This document shows positions 19,125 to 28,364 of a stretch of DNA of 64,000 nucleotides, one piece after another. The DNA comes from Gammaproteobacteria bacterium. GTDB taxonomy: Bacteria; Pseudomonadota; Gammaproteobacteria; Pseudomonadales; Halieaceae. Position 1 is the stretch's first letter. Every line of letters begins with the position of its first letter. Under the pieces are notes generated by a model. It was not told the DNA's origin. It saw only the letters and a program-made list of their open reading frames with translations, and ran no database searches. The stretch spans positions 434,001-498,000 of the forward strand of contig JANSYN010000001.1 of the NCBI GenBank assembly GCA_024742415.1, in the 5' to 3' direction. The translations under genes and the position numbers were made by a program.

Positions 19125-20132
19125 ATGGCAAAACAGCGCGTCCTCACGGGCATTACAACGACAGGCACTCCTCATCTTGGCAACTACGTGGGTGCGATAC
19201 GGCCCGCTATTGCCGCGTCCCGTGATACAAGCATTGAATCGTTCTTCTTTCTGGCGGATTACCACGCCCTGATCAAATGTCAGGATCCACAACTGGTGCG
19301 GCAGTCGAGCAAAGAGATTGCTGCCACCTGGCTGGCACTGGGCCTGGATACGCAAAATGCTGTGTTCTACCGTCAGTCGGACGTACCTGAAATCACCGAG
19401 CTGACCTGGGTGTTGTGCTGCAACGCGGCCAAGGGCCTGATGAACCGGGCACATGCCTATAAAGCGGCGGTTCAGGAAAACACCGATGCCGGTGAGGATC
19501 CCGATTACGGTATTACGATGGGCCTGTTCAGTTACCCGGTACTCATGGCGGCCGACATTTTGATGTTTAACGCTGAGAAAATTCCAGTGGGGCGCGACCA
19601 GATCCAGCATGTCGAAATGGCCCGTGATATCGCCCAGCGTTTCAACCACAATTTTGCTGACGTTTTCACCCTTCCAGAGGCCGTCGTGGGCGATGACGTT
19701 GCAGTGTTGCGCGGCCTCGACGGACGCAAGATGAGCAAGAGCTACAACAACACAATACCGCTGTTCCAATCGCCCAAACAGTTGCGCAAGTCGATCAACA
19801 AGATCAAAACCAATTTGCTCGAGCCCGGGGAGCCCAAAGACCCGGACGATTCAACGGTGTTCCAGATTTGGGCTGCTTTCGCTTCACAGAGCGAAACGCA
19901 GCGTATGCGCGATGAATTTGCCGCTGGGATTGCATGGGGCGAGGCCAAGAAGCAACTCTTTGAGTTGATCGATGACGAAATCGGTGAGGCGAGGGAACGC
20001 TACAATACGCTGATGGATAATCCCGCGGACATCGAACAGGAGCTTCTGCGCGGCGCTGAACGCGCACGCGAACATGCCAGTGCGCTAATGCGTCGGGTGC
20101 GTGACGCTGTCGGCATTGGTGCTCTGCGCTAG
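19125..20132 (+). CDS. trpS: Tryptophan--tRNA ligase
   Basis: Class Ic aminoacyl-tRNA synthetase that charges tRNA-Trp. The HIGH-equivalent [10 protein letters not shown] starts at residue 16 and the KMSKS loop sits in [33 protein letters not shown] is the family segment. The 335 residues match the short bacterial form. The gene is convergent with the MFS gene, with only 19 bp between stops and no clear terminator. Confidence 0.97.
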   Translation: MAKQRVLTGITTTGTPHLGNYVGAIRPAIAASRDTSIESFFFLADYHALIKCQDPQLVRQSSKEIAATWLALGLDTQNAVFYRQSDVPEITELTWVLCCNAAKGLMNRAHAYKAAVQENTDAGEDPDYGITMGLFSYPVLMAADILMFNAEKIPVGRDQIQHVEMARDIAQRFNHNFADVFTLPEAVVGDDVAVLRGLDGRKMSKSYNNTIPLFQSPKQLRKSINKIKTNLLEPGEPKDPDDSTVFQIWAAFASQSETQRMRDEFAAGIAWGEAKKQLFELIDDEIGEARERYNTLMDNPADIEQELLRGAERAREHASALMRRVRDAVGIGALR

Positions 20133-20151
20133 ACCCTGGGAGTTCCCTGCG

Positions 20152-21438
20152 TCAGTCGGGAGCGTCGGCGATATCCTGACGCAGGTTGCGTCCTGCCAGC
20201 ACGAAGTGCAGCGTCGACCAGGTCATCACGGCAGGCAACAGATATAACATGGCCTGGCGCAGCGAGTGATCGCCCCACTGGACCTGCAGGTGGTCGCTGA
20301 GCAACCCCACCAATAGTGGGCCAAGCCCCAGGCCGATCAGATTGAGGATGAAAAACAGGATCGCGCTGGCAACGGCGCGCATACGCAGGCCGACCAGACT
20401 GTGGGTCGTTGCCAGCGTGCTGCCCAGGTACACGTTGTGCAAAAGCCCGGGCACAACCGCAAACAGCAAGGCAAGATAAGCGTGGTCGGTAAGATACACC
20501 AGCGCCATGAAGGGAATACAGACTACGCTGGCCGCCGCGGGTACCCACATGTACCAACGCTGGTCTTTTTGGCCAAGTCGGTCAGCGACCATGCCGCCAA
20601 GAAAGACACCAATGGCGCCGCACAGGCCAGAGATCAATGCCAGCCACGTGCCCAGTTCGCCGGTTGACATCCCGTGGCTGCGGATCATAAAAGACGCCGT
20701 CCAACTGGCAATGCTGTAACCACAAAAGGCGTTGAGTGCGGCACCCAGAGCCATGTGACGGAAGGAGCGCCTTGACCATAGCAGTGCGAGTACCTGCCCA
20801 AGGGGTACGGATTTGTCGCTGGCCAGGCGATTCTCGGCCATGCCCCTGGTCGGTTCGCGCAGCGTAAAACGCACCACGACAGCCAGCAGAATGCCCGGTG
20901 CGCCCACCACCATAAAGGCGACACGCCAACCAAAAAATTCGTTCAGCCAGCCGCCCAGCAAGAAGCCAAACAGGATGCCAATATTAACGCCCATGGAGTA
21001 AAACCCCATGGCACCGGCGCGTTTTTCGGGCGGAAAGATGTCTGAAATGATCGAGTGCGATGGCGGGCTGCCACCCGCTTCCCCAATACCCACACCTATG
21101 CGGGCCGCAAGCAGTTGGGCATAGTTCTGTACGAAACCACTGATGGCGGTCATGAAGCTCCACAGGAACAGGGCGCCGGCGACTATATTGCGTCGATTGG
21201 AGCGATCAGCCCAGCGCGCGATCGGTATTCCGGCGGTCACATAGAACAGCGCAAAGGCAAAGCCCGCCAACAGGCCCAGTTGCCCATCCGATAGCAGCAG
21301 GTCCGCCTTGATGGATTCCTGCAGGATGGCCAGGAGCTGCCGATCAATGAAGTTGCAGGCGTAGACAATGGTCAACAACACCAGGGCATAGTATTTGCTG
21401 GACGTTGTGGCAAAGGGGAGCTCGGGTTTATGCTTCAT
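20152..21438 (-). CDS. Spinster-like MFS transporter
   Basis: Major-facilitator carrier of 428 residues with twelve predicted transmembrane helices. The N-terminal pattern YALVLLTIVYACNFIDRQLL, the loop motif RWADRSNRRNI (MFS motif A) and ARIGVGIGEAGGSPPSHSII are typical of the spinster-like subgroup, whose bacterial members transport organic anions or lipophilic substrates. The substrate cannot be deduced. The ATG at 21438 opens directly into the hydrophobic region after 13 residues. It is transcribed away from the surface-glycan locus. Confidence 0.85.
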   Translation of the reverse strand: MKHKPELPFATTSSKYYALVLLTIVYACNFIDRQLLAILQESIKADLLLSDGQLGLLAGFAFALFYVTAGIPIARWADRSNRRNIVAGALFLWSFMTAISGFVQNYAQLLAARIGVGIGEAGGSPPSHSIISDIFPPEKRAGAMGFYSMGVNIGILFGFLLGGWLNEFFGWRVAFMVVGAPGILLAVVVRFTLREPTRGMAENRLASDKSVPLGQVLALLWSRRSFRHMALGAALNAFCGYSIASWTASFMIRSHGMSTGELGTWLALISGLCGAIGVFLGGMVADRLGQKDQRWYMWVPAAASVVCIPFMALVYLTDHAYLALLFAVVPGLLHNVYLGSTLATTHSLVGLRMRAVASAILFFILNLIGLGLGPLLVGLLSDHLQVQWGDHSLRQAMLYLLPAVMTWSTLHFVLAGRNLRQDIADAPD

Positions 21439-21687
21439 TGGTCACCGTCGGGGGTTACAAAGTGAAAGGATGCTTTTCAATCGTGACGCGATTCACAGAA
21501 ATCTGGTCTGTGTGAGTGGCGCGTCACGACCTGTGATCCAAACGCTTCATATTCCGCTTTTATTATGTCATTGTGCGTCCGAATCAAGGTACCCGAAGCA
21601 GGCAGCCCTGACAACGTTCCTTATGCATGGCTTCGCGATACCCGGCAAAATCTGCGGTTTGTAGGCGTTTATCAAGCGAACACGCGA

Positions 21688-21724
21688 TATAATAAAACGC
21701 TGGTCGATCGTTCAATCTGGAGGT
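21688..21724 (+). promoter_or_regulatory. Putative promoter -10 box and strong RBS of the PGYSVS membrane protein operon
   Basis: A perfect TATAAT stands at 21688-21693 without a good -35. GGAGGT at 21719-21724 lies 10 nt before the ATG at 21735. The rest of the 296-bp gap (21439-21734) shows no ORF, RNA gene or terminator that I can support. Confidence 0.4.
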
Positions 21725-21734
21725 AAACAGCGCA

Positions 21735-22085
21735 ATGAGACGCCCTGTACAAGATCATGAAATTTTGTCTGCGGTATTTGCCAAGATGGACGCGGTGGCC
21801 CTGACGATCGCAGCCGGTACCCTTGGGGCTCTGCTGCTTTTCCTGGCGACCGCGATTTTGTTGCTGCAAAGCGTTCCTGAAAACTACCCTGTCGGGCCTC
21901 ATTTGAGTGCCCTGGCAGAATACCTGCCGGGCTATGCGGTGTCCTGGCCCGGGTCTCTGGTGGGCGCCGGTTACGGGTTTTTGTTGGGCGGCATTGCCGG
22001 CTTTGCAGCGGCCGTGTACTGGAATCTCGCGCATTATGTGGCGCTGGGCGTCATGCTGATCAGCTCTGCAGAGTTGGCAGATTAG
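21735..22085 (+). CDS. Small membrane protein, single PGY(A/S)VS module
   Basis: Unrecognised 116-residue protein. A short soluble N-terminus is followed by hydrophobic helix 1 (about 20-46), a loop with SALAEYLPGYAVSWPG (PGYAVS at 65-70) and hydrophobic helix 2 (about 74-97). Aligning by eye with the next gene shows the same approximately 80-residue module once here and twice there. Shared features are G..GA.LLF.AT in helix 1, the PGY.VS loop and G..VGA..GF in helix 2. It starts the glycan locus, 14 nt before its larger paralogue. Function unknown; a role in handling lipid-linked sugar is only a guess from context. Confidence 0.75.
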   Translation: MRRPVQDHEILSAVFAKMDAVALTIAAGTLGALLLFLATAILLLQSVPENYPVGPHLSALAEYLPGYAVSWPGSLVGAGYGFLLGGIAGFAAAVYWNLAHYVALGVMLISSAELAD

Positions 22086-22099
22086 GGCGCATTTGAGCA

Positions 22100-22753
22100 A
22101 TGGGGAATTACCAGAATATGCAGGCAGTCAATCACAGTGAAAACGGCGTTAATCTGAAATTGCTCCACGCCGCAATACGGTTCAATTCCATGATTTTGGG
22201 CCTGACCGGCGGATCCCTGGCGGCAATCATTATTTATTTTGCAACGCACGCGTCCATGGCCAGGTGGGGTGAAGACTCTGGCAACTATCTTGGCTTGCTG
22301 GCGGTGTTCTTCCCGGGTTATTCCGTGAGCCCGACAGGCGCCTGGCTGGGCGCGCTCTGGGCATTTGTCTACGTAGGCACTTTCAGTGCACTGAGCTACC
22401 GCCTGTACGGCCGCGTGCTGGGTACACGGATCTCAGAAATATTGTTAAGCACCACGCCGACCGAAAACCCGGTGTTGCGCCCCTCAATTATGCGCCTGCA
22501 CGGCATGAGTCTGGGCCTTGCGATCGGTGCGATGGCGGCCCTTGGCCTGTTTTGTTCAACGGCCTGGCTGGTCATTCGTGGCACGGCTGCAGAGAGTGTG
22601 CACGCCGCGCTTCTGGCAAATTACATCCCTGGCTATAGCGTGAGCATACTGGGCGGCCTTATTGGCGCCATTGAGTTGTTTGCGCTGGTCTTCCTTGGCT
22701 GTCTTCTTTTGGCGGCTGTATACAACAAGGTGGTAGCGCGTCGTCACACATAG
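22100..22753 (+). CDS. Membrane protein with two tandem PGYSVS modules
   Basis: Unrecognised 217-residue protein built from an internal duplication. Module 1 covers about 28-107 with PGYSVS at 72-77; module 2 covers about 132-212 with PGYSVS at 177-182. Each module is helix (M.LGL..G..AA), a 20-25-residue polar loop, LLA.(F/Y).PGYSVS..G, then helix ending in a Tyr-containing basic segment. Four membrane helices are predicted. The central linker (108-131) is polar. An alternative start is the ATG at 22118 (residue 7). It lies between its one-module paralogue and a Glf-like flavoprotein, same strand, so probably co-transcribed. Confidence 0.75.
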   Translation: MGNYQNMQAVNHSENGVNLKLLHAAIRFNSMILGLTGGSLAAIIIYFATHASMARWGEDSGNYLGLLAVFFPGYSVSPTGAWLGALWAFVYVGTFSALSYRLYGRVLGTRISEILLSTTPTENPVLRPSIMRLHGMSLGLAIGAMAALGLFCSTAWLVIRGTAAESVHAALLANYIPGYSVSILGGLIGAIELFALVFLGCLLLAAVYNKVVARRHT

Positions 22754-22770
22754 ACGCCGACATGTGAATT

Positions 22771-24249
22771 ATGAATAAGAAAGAACATGTAGTGATAATG
22801 GGAGCCGGGCCTGCCGGTCTCGCAACGGGCCACGAGCTGACCGTGAGCGGTGTAAAAGTCACCGTGATCGAGCGCAATGACTTTGTGGGTGGCCTGTGTA
22901 ATACGAACGAGCACAACGGTTACAAGTTCGACCTTGGCGGGCACCGGTGGTTCTCAAAGAACGAGGATCTCAATAACTGGTTTCGTCGCCTGATGGGTGA
23001 CGAGGTGGTCTGGGTAGAGCGCATCAGCCGCATTTATTATGACGGTGGCTACTATACCTATCCGATCAGCATAGTGAATGTGATCAAGAACGCCGGCATT
23101 TTTACGATTATGCATGCGGGCATTACCTATCTGATTTCTGCCTTGCAGTACTCCATTTTTAACAAGTCGATAAATAATATGCGTGATGCGTACGTCGCGC
23201 AGTTCGGTGGCAAGCTCTACGATATGTTCTTTCGCCGCTACAGTGAGAAGGTCTGGGGTCTGCCCTGTGAGGAGCTTTCAGCGGACTGGGTCTCACAGCG
23301 CAGCGCCGGGCTTTCTATCTGGACAGTCATCCAGGAGTCGCTGCTCAAGACCAAGTCGGATAACGAAAGTCTCATCGAAGAGTTCATGTACCCCCGCGAT
23401 GGTTATGTGCGCATCCCCCAGCGTATGGCAGAAGACATAACCCGGGCTGATGAAAACAACGCCATCCATCTGGAGTCCACTGTCACAGGGATTGTGTACA
23501 ACGGCCCCAATGACTTTGACGTGACCTACAAGGACGTACAGGGCAATGAATCCACGGTCAACGCAACATCCGTCGTGTCAACGATTCCCCTGGGTGTGTT
23601 GCCGCGGATTCTCAAACCTGCGCCCGCGCCGGAAGTGATCGAAGCGGCCAAGGCATTGTCCTTTCGCGCACTCATCACGGTGAATGTGATTCTGCGCAAG
23701 GAGCGTGTCTCAATAGATACGTGGCTGTATGTGCAGGACGAGGACATCCTCTTCGGCCGTCTGCACGAGCCAAAGAACTGGAGTAAGGCCATGGTGCCTG
23801 ACCAGTCCACCACATCGCTCGTGCTGGAGTGCTTTTGTACTGAGGGCGACCACATCTGGCAGATGACGGACGAAGAGGTCGGTCAGCGCTGCGTAGAGGA
23901 TCTCGAGCAGAAGCTCAAGTTTATCAAGGCCAGTGAAGTGATCGATTTCCAGTGTGTGCGTTCACTGCAGGCTTATCCTGTTTATGATCTTGATTATGCA
24001 GATAACATCAAGGTGATTCACGATTACCTGGCAGGGTTTGAAGGCCTGCACATCGTAGGCCGCGGCGGCACACACCGTTACAACAACGCCGACCACTCAA
24101 TTGAGATGGGACTGTTGCTCGGTCGCAGGATTCTGGGCTATGACGTGGACTACATGGGCGTTAACACCGAGCCTGAGTACCACGAAATCAAGACATCGAA
24201 GGATCCGAAACGAGATTACTACAAGGTAGAAGAAAAGGAAGGGGCCTGA
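22771..24249 (+). CDS. FAD-dependent oxidoreductase, UDP-galactopyranose mutase / protoporphyrinogen-oxidase-like
   Basis: Flavoprotein of 492 residues with the dinucleotide motif GAGPAGLATG (Gly11, Gly13, Gly16), then the ERNDFVGGLCNT stretch and LGGHRWF, as in Glf and the COG1232 amine-oxidase-like family. The C-terminal FAD segment HIVGRGGTHRYNNADHSI closes the fold. Such enzymes occur in polysaccharide gene clusters, where they isomerise or oxidise a nucleotide or lipid-linked sugar. The reaction here is not certain. The length exceeds classical Glf (about 370-400), so I do not call it glf. It sits 17 nt after the PGYSVS gene and before two glycosyltransferases. Confidence 0.78.
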   Translation: MNKKEHVVIMGAGPAGLATGHELTVSGVKVTVIERNDFVGGLCNTNEHNGYKFDLGGHRWFSKNEDLNNWFRRLMGDEVVWVERISRIYYDGGYYTYPISIVNVIKNAGIFTIMHAGITYLISALQYSIFNKSINNMRDAYVAQFGGKLYDMFFRRYSEKVWGLPCEELSADWVSQRSAGLSIWTVIQESLLKTKSDNESLIEEFMYPRDGYVRIPQRMAEDITRADENNAIHLESTVTGIVYNGPNDFDVTYKDVQGNESTVNATSVVSTIPLGVLPRILKPAPAPEVIEAAKALSFRALITVNVILRKERVSIDTWLYVQDEDILFGRLHEPKNWSKAMVPDQSTTSLVLECFCTEGDHIWQMTDEEVGQRCVEDLEQKLKFIKASEVIDFQCVRSLQAYPVYDLDYADNIKVIHDYLAGFEGLHIVGRGGTHRYNNADHSIEMGLLLGRRILGYDVDYMGVNTEPEYHEIKTSKDPKRDYYKVEEKEGA

Positions 24250-24405
24250 TACCGGCGGCAGGCCCGCGCTTTTACCTGGCCTTTCCAGCGGCAGCGATGC
24301 CACTTCGAGCAGGGACGCTTGCGCGGTCACGGTTGTCCGAAAAGCCCATCCACCCGGGAAGGACAGTGCAAGCACCACTAACCAATCTTAACCAGGGGGC
24401 TGTCG

Positions 24406-25584
24406 TTGGACATTGGTATTGACGCTACCTGCTGGTGGAATAATCGCGGGTTCGGCCGATTTACCCGTGAGCTGCTGGCGGAGCTGTTTCAGCTGGAGTC
24501 TGACCACAGGTTTCACCTGTTCACCGATCAGCCGATCCCTGAGGCGGCTGCCTACGCTAACGTTGACGTGCACCTGGTAAACACATCCCGGCCCTGTACC
24601 GAAGCTGCGGTGGTTGATGACAACCGCTCGCCTCTGGATATGCTGCGCATGTCACGCGCGGTTAGCGCGGTGCCGCTCGATGTCATGTTTTTCCCAGCGG
24701 TCTATTCCTGGTACCCGGTTCCGCCAAGGCTACCCACCATGGTGACGGTGATGGACGCGATCGCGGAGCACTATCCAAAGCTCATCTTTCCCGGCTGGCG
24801 CAGTCGTTTCTTCTGGACGCTGAAGATGAAGGGGGCAATTTGGAACAGTGATCGTATCCTGACGATTTCCAATGCCGCCAGGGATGAGATCGTGCAGTAC
24901 ATTGGTGTGTCCGCGCAGAAAATCGATGTGTGCAGTGCGGCGCCCACTTCGGCGTTTGACCGCGTCACCGACCCGCAGCGCCTGGCCAATGCCCGGATCA
25001 GTGCGGGTATTCCTGCAGACCTTCCCTACATCATTTATGTTGGTGGCCTGGCGCCGCACAAGAACCTGCACGGTCTGCTCGATGGTTTTGAAAAAGCCCT
25101 GCAGAACCCTGCAGCGGCAACGTTGCAGTTGGCGCTGGTAGGCGACTACAACGGCGCCGGGTTTCATTCCAATTACGAAAGCCTGCTAGCCAGGGTGCAG
25201 TCCAACCCCCAGTTGACTGAACGGGTGCACTTTACGGGCTACGTGTCTGACGACGAACTGGTAGCGCTGTACAGTGATTCCCTGGCGGCGGCGATGCCGT
25301 CCTTTTCGGAGGGATTTGGTTTGCCCGTGATCGAAGCATTGGCCTGCGGCACTCCGGTGCTGTCCAGTGAGCTGGGTTCGTTGCCGGAGGTTGCGGGCGA
25401 TGCTGGCGTTTACTTTGATCCTTTCAGTGCTGACTCCATCGCTGCGGCTATTGTGCAGGTCGCTTCAGATTCTGAACTGCGCCAGCGACTGGCAGAAAAC
25501 GGCACGCGGCGTGCGCAGGAGTTTACCTGGCATCGAGCGGCTCGACTGACGCTGGGCTACTTGCAGAATATGGGGCCTTCCTAG
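24406..25584 (+). CDS. GT4-family glycosyltransferase
   Basis: Retaining glycosyltransferase of 392 residues with a GT-B fold. The N-terminal acceptor domain starts MDIGIDATCWWNNRGFGRFT. The C-terminal donor domain shows YVGGLAPHKNLHGLL, the ALVGDYNG strand and an EX7E motif in SEGFGLPVIEALACGTPVL. The start is TTG at 24406 with CAGGGGG about 9 nt upstream. The next ATG in frame would remove the first strand. It is separated from the flavoprotein by 156 bp with no evident promoter or terminator. Donor and acceptor sugars are unknown; mannosyltransferases of O-antigen loci look similar. Confidence 0.85.
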   Translation: MDIGIDATCWWNNRGFGRFTRELLAELFQLESDHRFHLFTDQPIPEAAAYANVDVHLVNTSRPCTEAAVVDDNRSPLDMLRMSRAVSAVPLDVMFFPAVYSWYPVPPRLPTMVTVMDAIAEHYPKLIFPGWRSRFFWTLKMKGAIWNSDRILTISNAARDEIVQYIGVSAQKIDVCSAAPTSAFDRVTDPQRLANARISAGIPADLPYIIYVGGLAPHKNLHGLLDGFEKALQNPAAATLQLALVGDYNGAGFHSNYESLLARVQSNPQLTERVHFTGYVSDDELVALYSDSLAAAMPSFSEGFGLPVIEALACGTPVLSSELGSLPEVAGDAGVYFDPFSADSIAAAIVQVASDSELRQRLAENGTRRAQEFTWHRAARLTLGYLQNMGPS

Positions 25585-25645
25585 ATGGGATATTCACGCG
25601 TGATGGACGCCAAGGTCTTTAGCAATCGCCAAGGGGAGGTGGGCA

Positions 25646-26782
25646 ATGACGGCTAGCGCAAACACTCACACGACCAACAGCACAAGCAACACAAGCAACA
25701 ACACAAGCAACAACACAAGCAACAACACAAGCAACAACACAAGCACCACAAGCACCAGCCCCGGAGCTGAAACTGCCGGGCGCGCGACTGCGACCGGGAT
25801 CAGCGTCGTGATGCCCGTATACAACGGCGTTGAGTTTATCACCAGTAGTATTCCGCCGTTGATAGAGATGCTGCGGCGTGGCGAACTGACACAGGTGCTG
25901 GTAGTTGATGACGGCTCTACAGACGATACGGTCGCGTTGTCACAGCAACTGGGGGCTACGGTACTGCATTCAGGCGGTCGGCTTGGCCCTGGCGGCGCCC
26001 GCAACCAGGCAGCGGAGCAAGCCAGCGGAGACATCCTGTGGTTCGTCGATGCCGACGTGGTTGTGCACGAGAGCGCCGCGCGCGAGTTGGCCGCGGCATT
26101 TTCTGGCGAAGATATCGCTGCCGTGTTTGGCTCCTATGATGACAAACCGCCCGCTGAGAATTTTTTCTCCCAATACAAGAACCTCGTGCATCACTATTAC
26201 CATCACCGCGCAAAAGAAGAGGCTTCTACTTTTTGGTCCGGGTGCGGTGCGGTGCGTAAGGCGGCATTTCTGGCGGTAGGGGGCTTCGATGTCGAGCGCT
26301 ACAAGTACCCGTCAATTGAAGATATTGAATTGGGGCACCGGCTGATCGGCGCCGGTGGACGTGTGCGCATGTGTCCGAGCCTGTTGTGTACGCACCTGAA
26401 GGTCTGGCGCCTTGGCAACTTGTTGCATACGGAGATCTTCCGTCGGGCCATACCGTGGTCACGACTGATCCTTGGCGGCGCAGGTATTCCCGATGATCTC
26501 AATACGGGCGCAGCAGAACAGGCCAAGGCAGTTCTGGCAGGGTTGTTCCTTCTTGCTACGCTGCTGGCGGCGTTGACGCTGCTGTCGCCTTATGTTGCGC
26601 TCGCCCTGGCGGGCGCTGTTTATTTTGCCAATCGCGAGATAGCGGGCCTGTTTTATCGCCGCCGTGGGTTACTGTTTGCACTGGGAGCACTGCTGTTTCA
26701 CCAGGTCTACTACCTGTACAGTGCCACAGCCTTCGCTTTGGTGTTCATCGAACAGAAGATACTGCGTCTTGATCGCCGCTGA
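25646..26782 (+). CDS. Membrane-anchored GT2 glycosyltransferase with Asn/Ser/Thr-rich repeat head
   Basis: Inverting family-2 glycosyltransferase of 378 residues. Residues 1-50 are an unusual low-complexity head (NTSN repeats) encoded by 12-bp tandem repeats. The GT-A domain follows (about 53-270): ISVVMPVYNG, VVDDGSTDDT, GPGGARNQAAEQASGD and the metal-binding FVDADVVV. GGFDVERYKYPSIEDIELGHRL carries the ED catalytic pair. Two to three membrane helices close the protein (about 290-365), as in polyprenyl-phosphate or glycolipid glycosyltransferases. A very strong AAGGGGAGGT ribosome site 6 nt before the ATG supports translation of the repeat head. The acceptor is probably membrane-bound; sugar unknown. 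Confidence 0.86.
   Translation: MTASANTHTTNSTSNTSNNTSNNTSNNTSNNTSTTSTSPGAETAGRATATGISVVMPVYNGVEFITSSIPPLIEMLRRGELTQVLVVDDGSTDDTVALSQQLGATVLHSGGRLGPGGARNQAAEQASGDILWFVDADVVVHESAARELAAAFSGEDIAAVFGSYDDKPPAENFFSQYKNLVHHYYHHRAKEEASTFWSGCGAVRKAAFLAVGGFDVERYKYPSIEDIELGHRLIGAGGRVRMCPSLLCTHLKVWRLGNLLHTEIFRRAIPWSRLILGGAGIPDDLNTGAAEQAKAVLAGLFLLATLLAALTLLSPYVALALAGAVYFANREIAGLFYRRRGLLFALGALLFHQVYYLYSATAFALVFIEQKILRLDRR
25691..25738 (+). repeat. 12-bp tandem repeat in the glycosyltransferase N-terminus
   Basis: Four perfect copies of ACAAGCAACAAC, flanked on both sides by partial copies (about 25680-25755). The unit encodes NTSN. The period is a multiple of three, so slippage would lengthen or shorten the head without changing the frame. 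Confidence 0.9.
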
Positions 26783-26859
26783 GAGTCACACGTCGTTATA
26801 GCCGGGTGATTGCGCGCTGTGCTCGCAAGCGTTTCGATCGCAGGTATGGCACCCCTTGC

Positions 26860-28173
26860 TCAGTCTGTCGCCGAGGGGACCGCATGAGCCAGCGCGGGGT
26901 TTCGCGTAGCAATCAGTGCCAGATAATCGTGCAGGTGTTGTTTATCTGTCCAACGCTGCAGATATGCATCATGGCCGTTCTTTCCCATGGCTTGCGCGCA
27001 GGCTGAATCTTGCAGAAGTTTTTCCAGCGCTGCCTGCAGTTCGTCTCCATTCCTGTACACAAGGCCGCCGCCACTGGCGGCAACCAGTTCCGGCAATGCG
27101 CCACTGTCGTTGACAATAACCGGTGTGGACTGCGCGAAGGCTTCAAGCACGATCAAGCCAAAGGGCTCATCCCAGATAGAGGGAACGATTACCGCGGTCG
27201 CTGCGCGATACAGGCCGCGCAGCTGCGCATAGGGTAAGTGCCCGGCCAGTGTAATGTTGCTACAGCCTTGCGCTCGCCGCGACAGCTCCGCCTGATATCT
27301 GCCCGAACCCACAAGCATAAGGTCGGCGCAATCTTGTGTCGCAAAATGCTCGACTATCGTATGAAAACCTTTGCTTTGCTCCAGCCTGCCGACCATCAGG
27401 AAAAAGGGGCGCCGCGGCGCAGGCGTCTGCGTGATGCTGGTATGTGCGGGTGCCGGACTTGCCTGCTCGCCCTCAAGTGGCAGAAAGTTTGGCAGATGTA
27501 CGAAATCCAGATCCAGCCCGAACTCATGGTGCTTGTTGATGGAGAATTGGCTGGGAGCGATCAGCGCATCCAGTTGCAGTAGCTTCCTGCGCAATAGGGA
27601 TGAAAAGCGCCACCATTGTGGGGGTTTGCCTGAACGCAATGTACAGCTAACGCACTGTTTACGCTCACATGGGGTTTCGCGGAAGGTCCACAACGTTGAC
27701 AGCGGGCATACCAGCCAGTACTCGTGCGCTGTATACAGTTTTACGCCGCTGCCGTAATCGAGTATGCCAGGTCCACCGACCAGCGACACGTTGTGAAAGT
27801 GGGTTACATCAAACTGTTGCTCGGCGAAGATTCTGCGCAAGGTACGACGTTTCAGCCCCGGCACGGCAAATTGGTGGGTGATCAGCGGTGACAGGGGCCC
27901 CGAAAAACTGCGCAACGCATGAACGTCGATATCCTGCTCCGGGTAATCGGCGACGGGTTGATCCTCGGCATCGCCGCCGCTGATCTTGTACGCATCCACG
28001 CAGTACACAACAGTGACATGATGCCCCTGGCTGGCCAGTGCCCTGGCGAGACGCTCGACAAAAATACCATCGCCGCCGAAATTGTGCGGCGGATAAAACG
28101 TGGTCACCATGCAAAACCGCAGGCGCCGCTGGACAGCGGTGGTCGGTGCTCTATGGGGTACGTTTTCAGGCAA
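26860..28173 (-). CDS. GT4-family glycosyltransferase with cysteine cluster
   Basis: Retaining GT-B glycosyltransferase of 437 residues on the strand opposite the cluster, convergent with the GT2 gene. The N-terminal domain has MVTTFYPPHNFGGDGIFVERLARAL and TAHEYWLVCPLSTLW. A CERKQCVSC cysteine cluster follows, which is seen in a subgroup of GT4 enzymes and may bind metal. The donor domain shows VGRLEQSKGFHTIV and the EX7E motif in DEPFGLIVLEAF. Start TTG at 28173 with AGGA about 8 nt upstream. The next candidate (ATG, residue 22) would cut into the first strand. Part of the same surface-glycan locus by position. Confidence 0.85.
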   Translation of the reverse strand: MPENVPHRAPTTAVQRRLRFCMVTTFYPPHNFGGDGIFVERLARALASQGHHVTVVYCVDAYKISGGDAEDQPVADYPEQDIDVHALRSFSGPLSPLITHQFAVPGLKRRTLRRIFAEQQFDVTHFHNVSLVGGPGILDYGSGVKLYTAHEYWLVCPLSTLWTFRETPCERKQCVSCTLRSGKPPQWWRFSSLLRRKLLQLDALIAPSQFSINKHHEFGLDLDFVHLPNFLPLEGEQASPAPAHTSITQTPAPRRPFFLMVGRLEQSKGFHTIVEHFATQDCADLMLVGSGRYQAELSRRAQGCSNITLAGHLPYAQLRGLYRAATAVIVPSIWDEPFGLIVLEAFAQSTPVIVNDSGALPELVAASGGGLVYRNGDELQAALEKLLQDSACAQAMGKNGHDAYLQRWTDKQHLHDYLALIATRNPALAHAVPSATD

Positions 28174-28364
28174 TGGAGTTCCTGTCGAAAGGCGCGATGG
28201 TTGCTCGCTGATTATAGACGCCGCTGCCTTCAGAACACTAGGGCGGGCGTTGCCGAACTCTGCAGCATGTCACAATCAACCCGCATTTATTACGCGAATC
28301 CTGCTGCGACGGCCAGTATACTGGGCGCCGCGTTCTATCGACGGCCACACTGCTCTTGAAGCTA

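Noticed and set aside
20133-20151. Terminator between trpS and the MFS gene
   Set aside because: The 19-bp gap has no stem-loop with a T-run.
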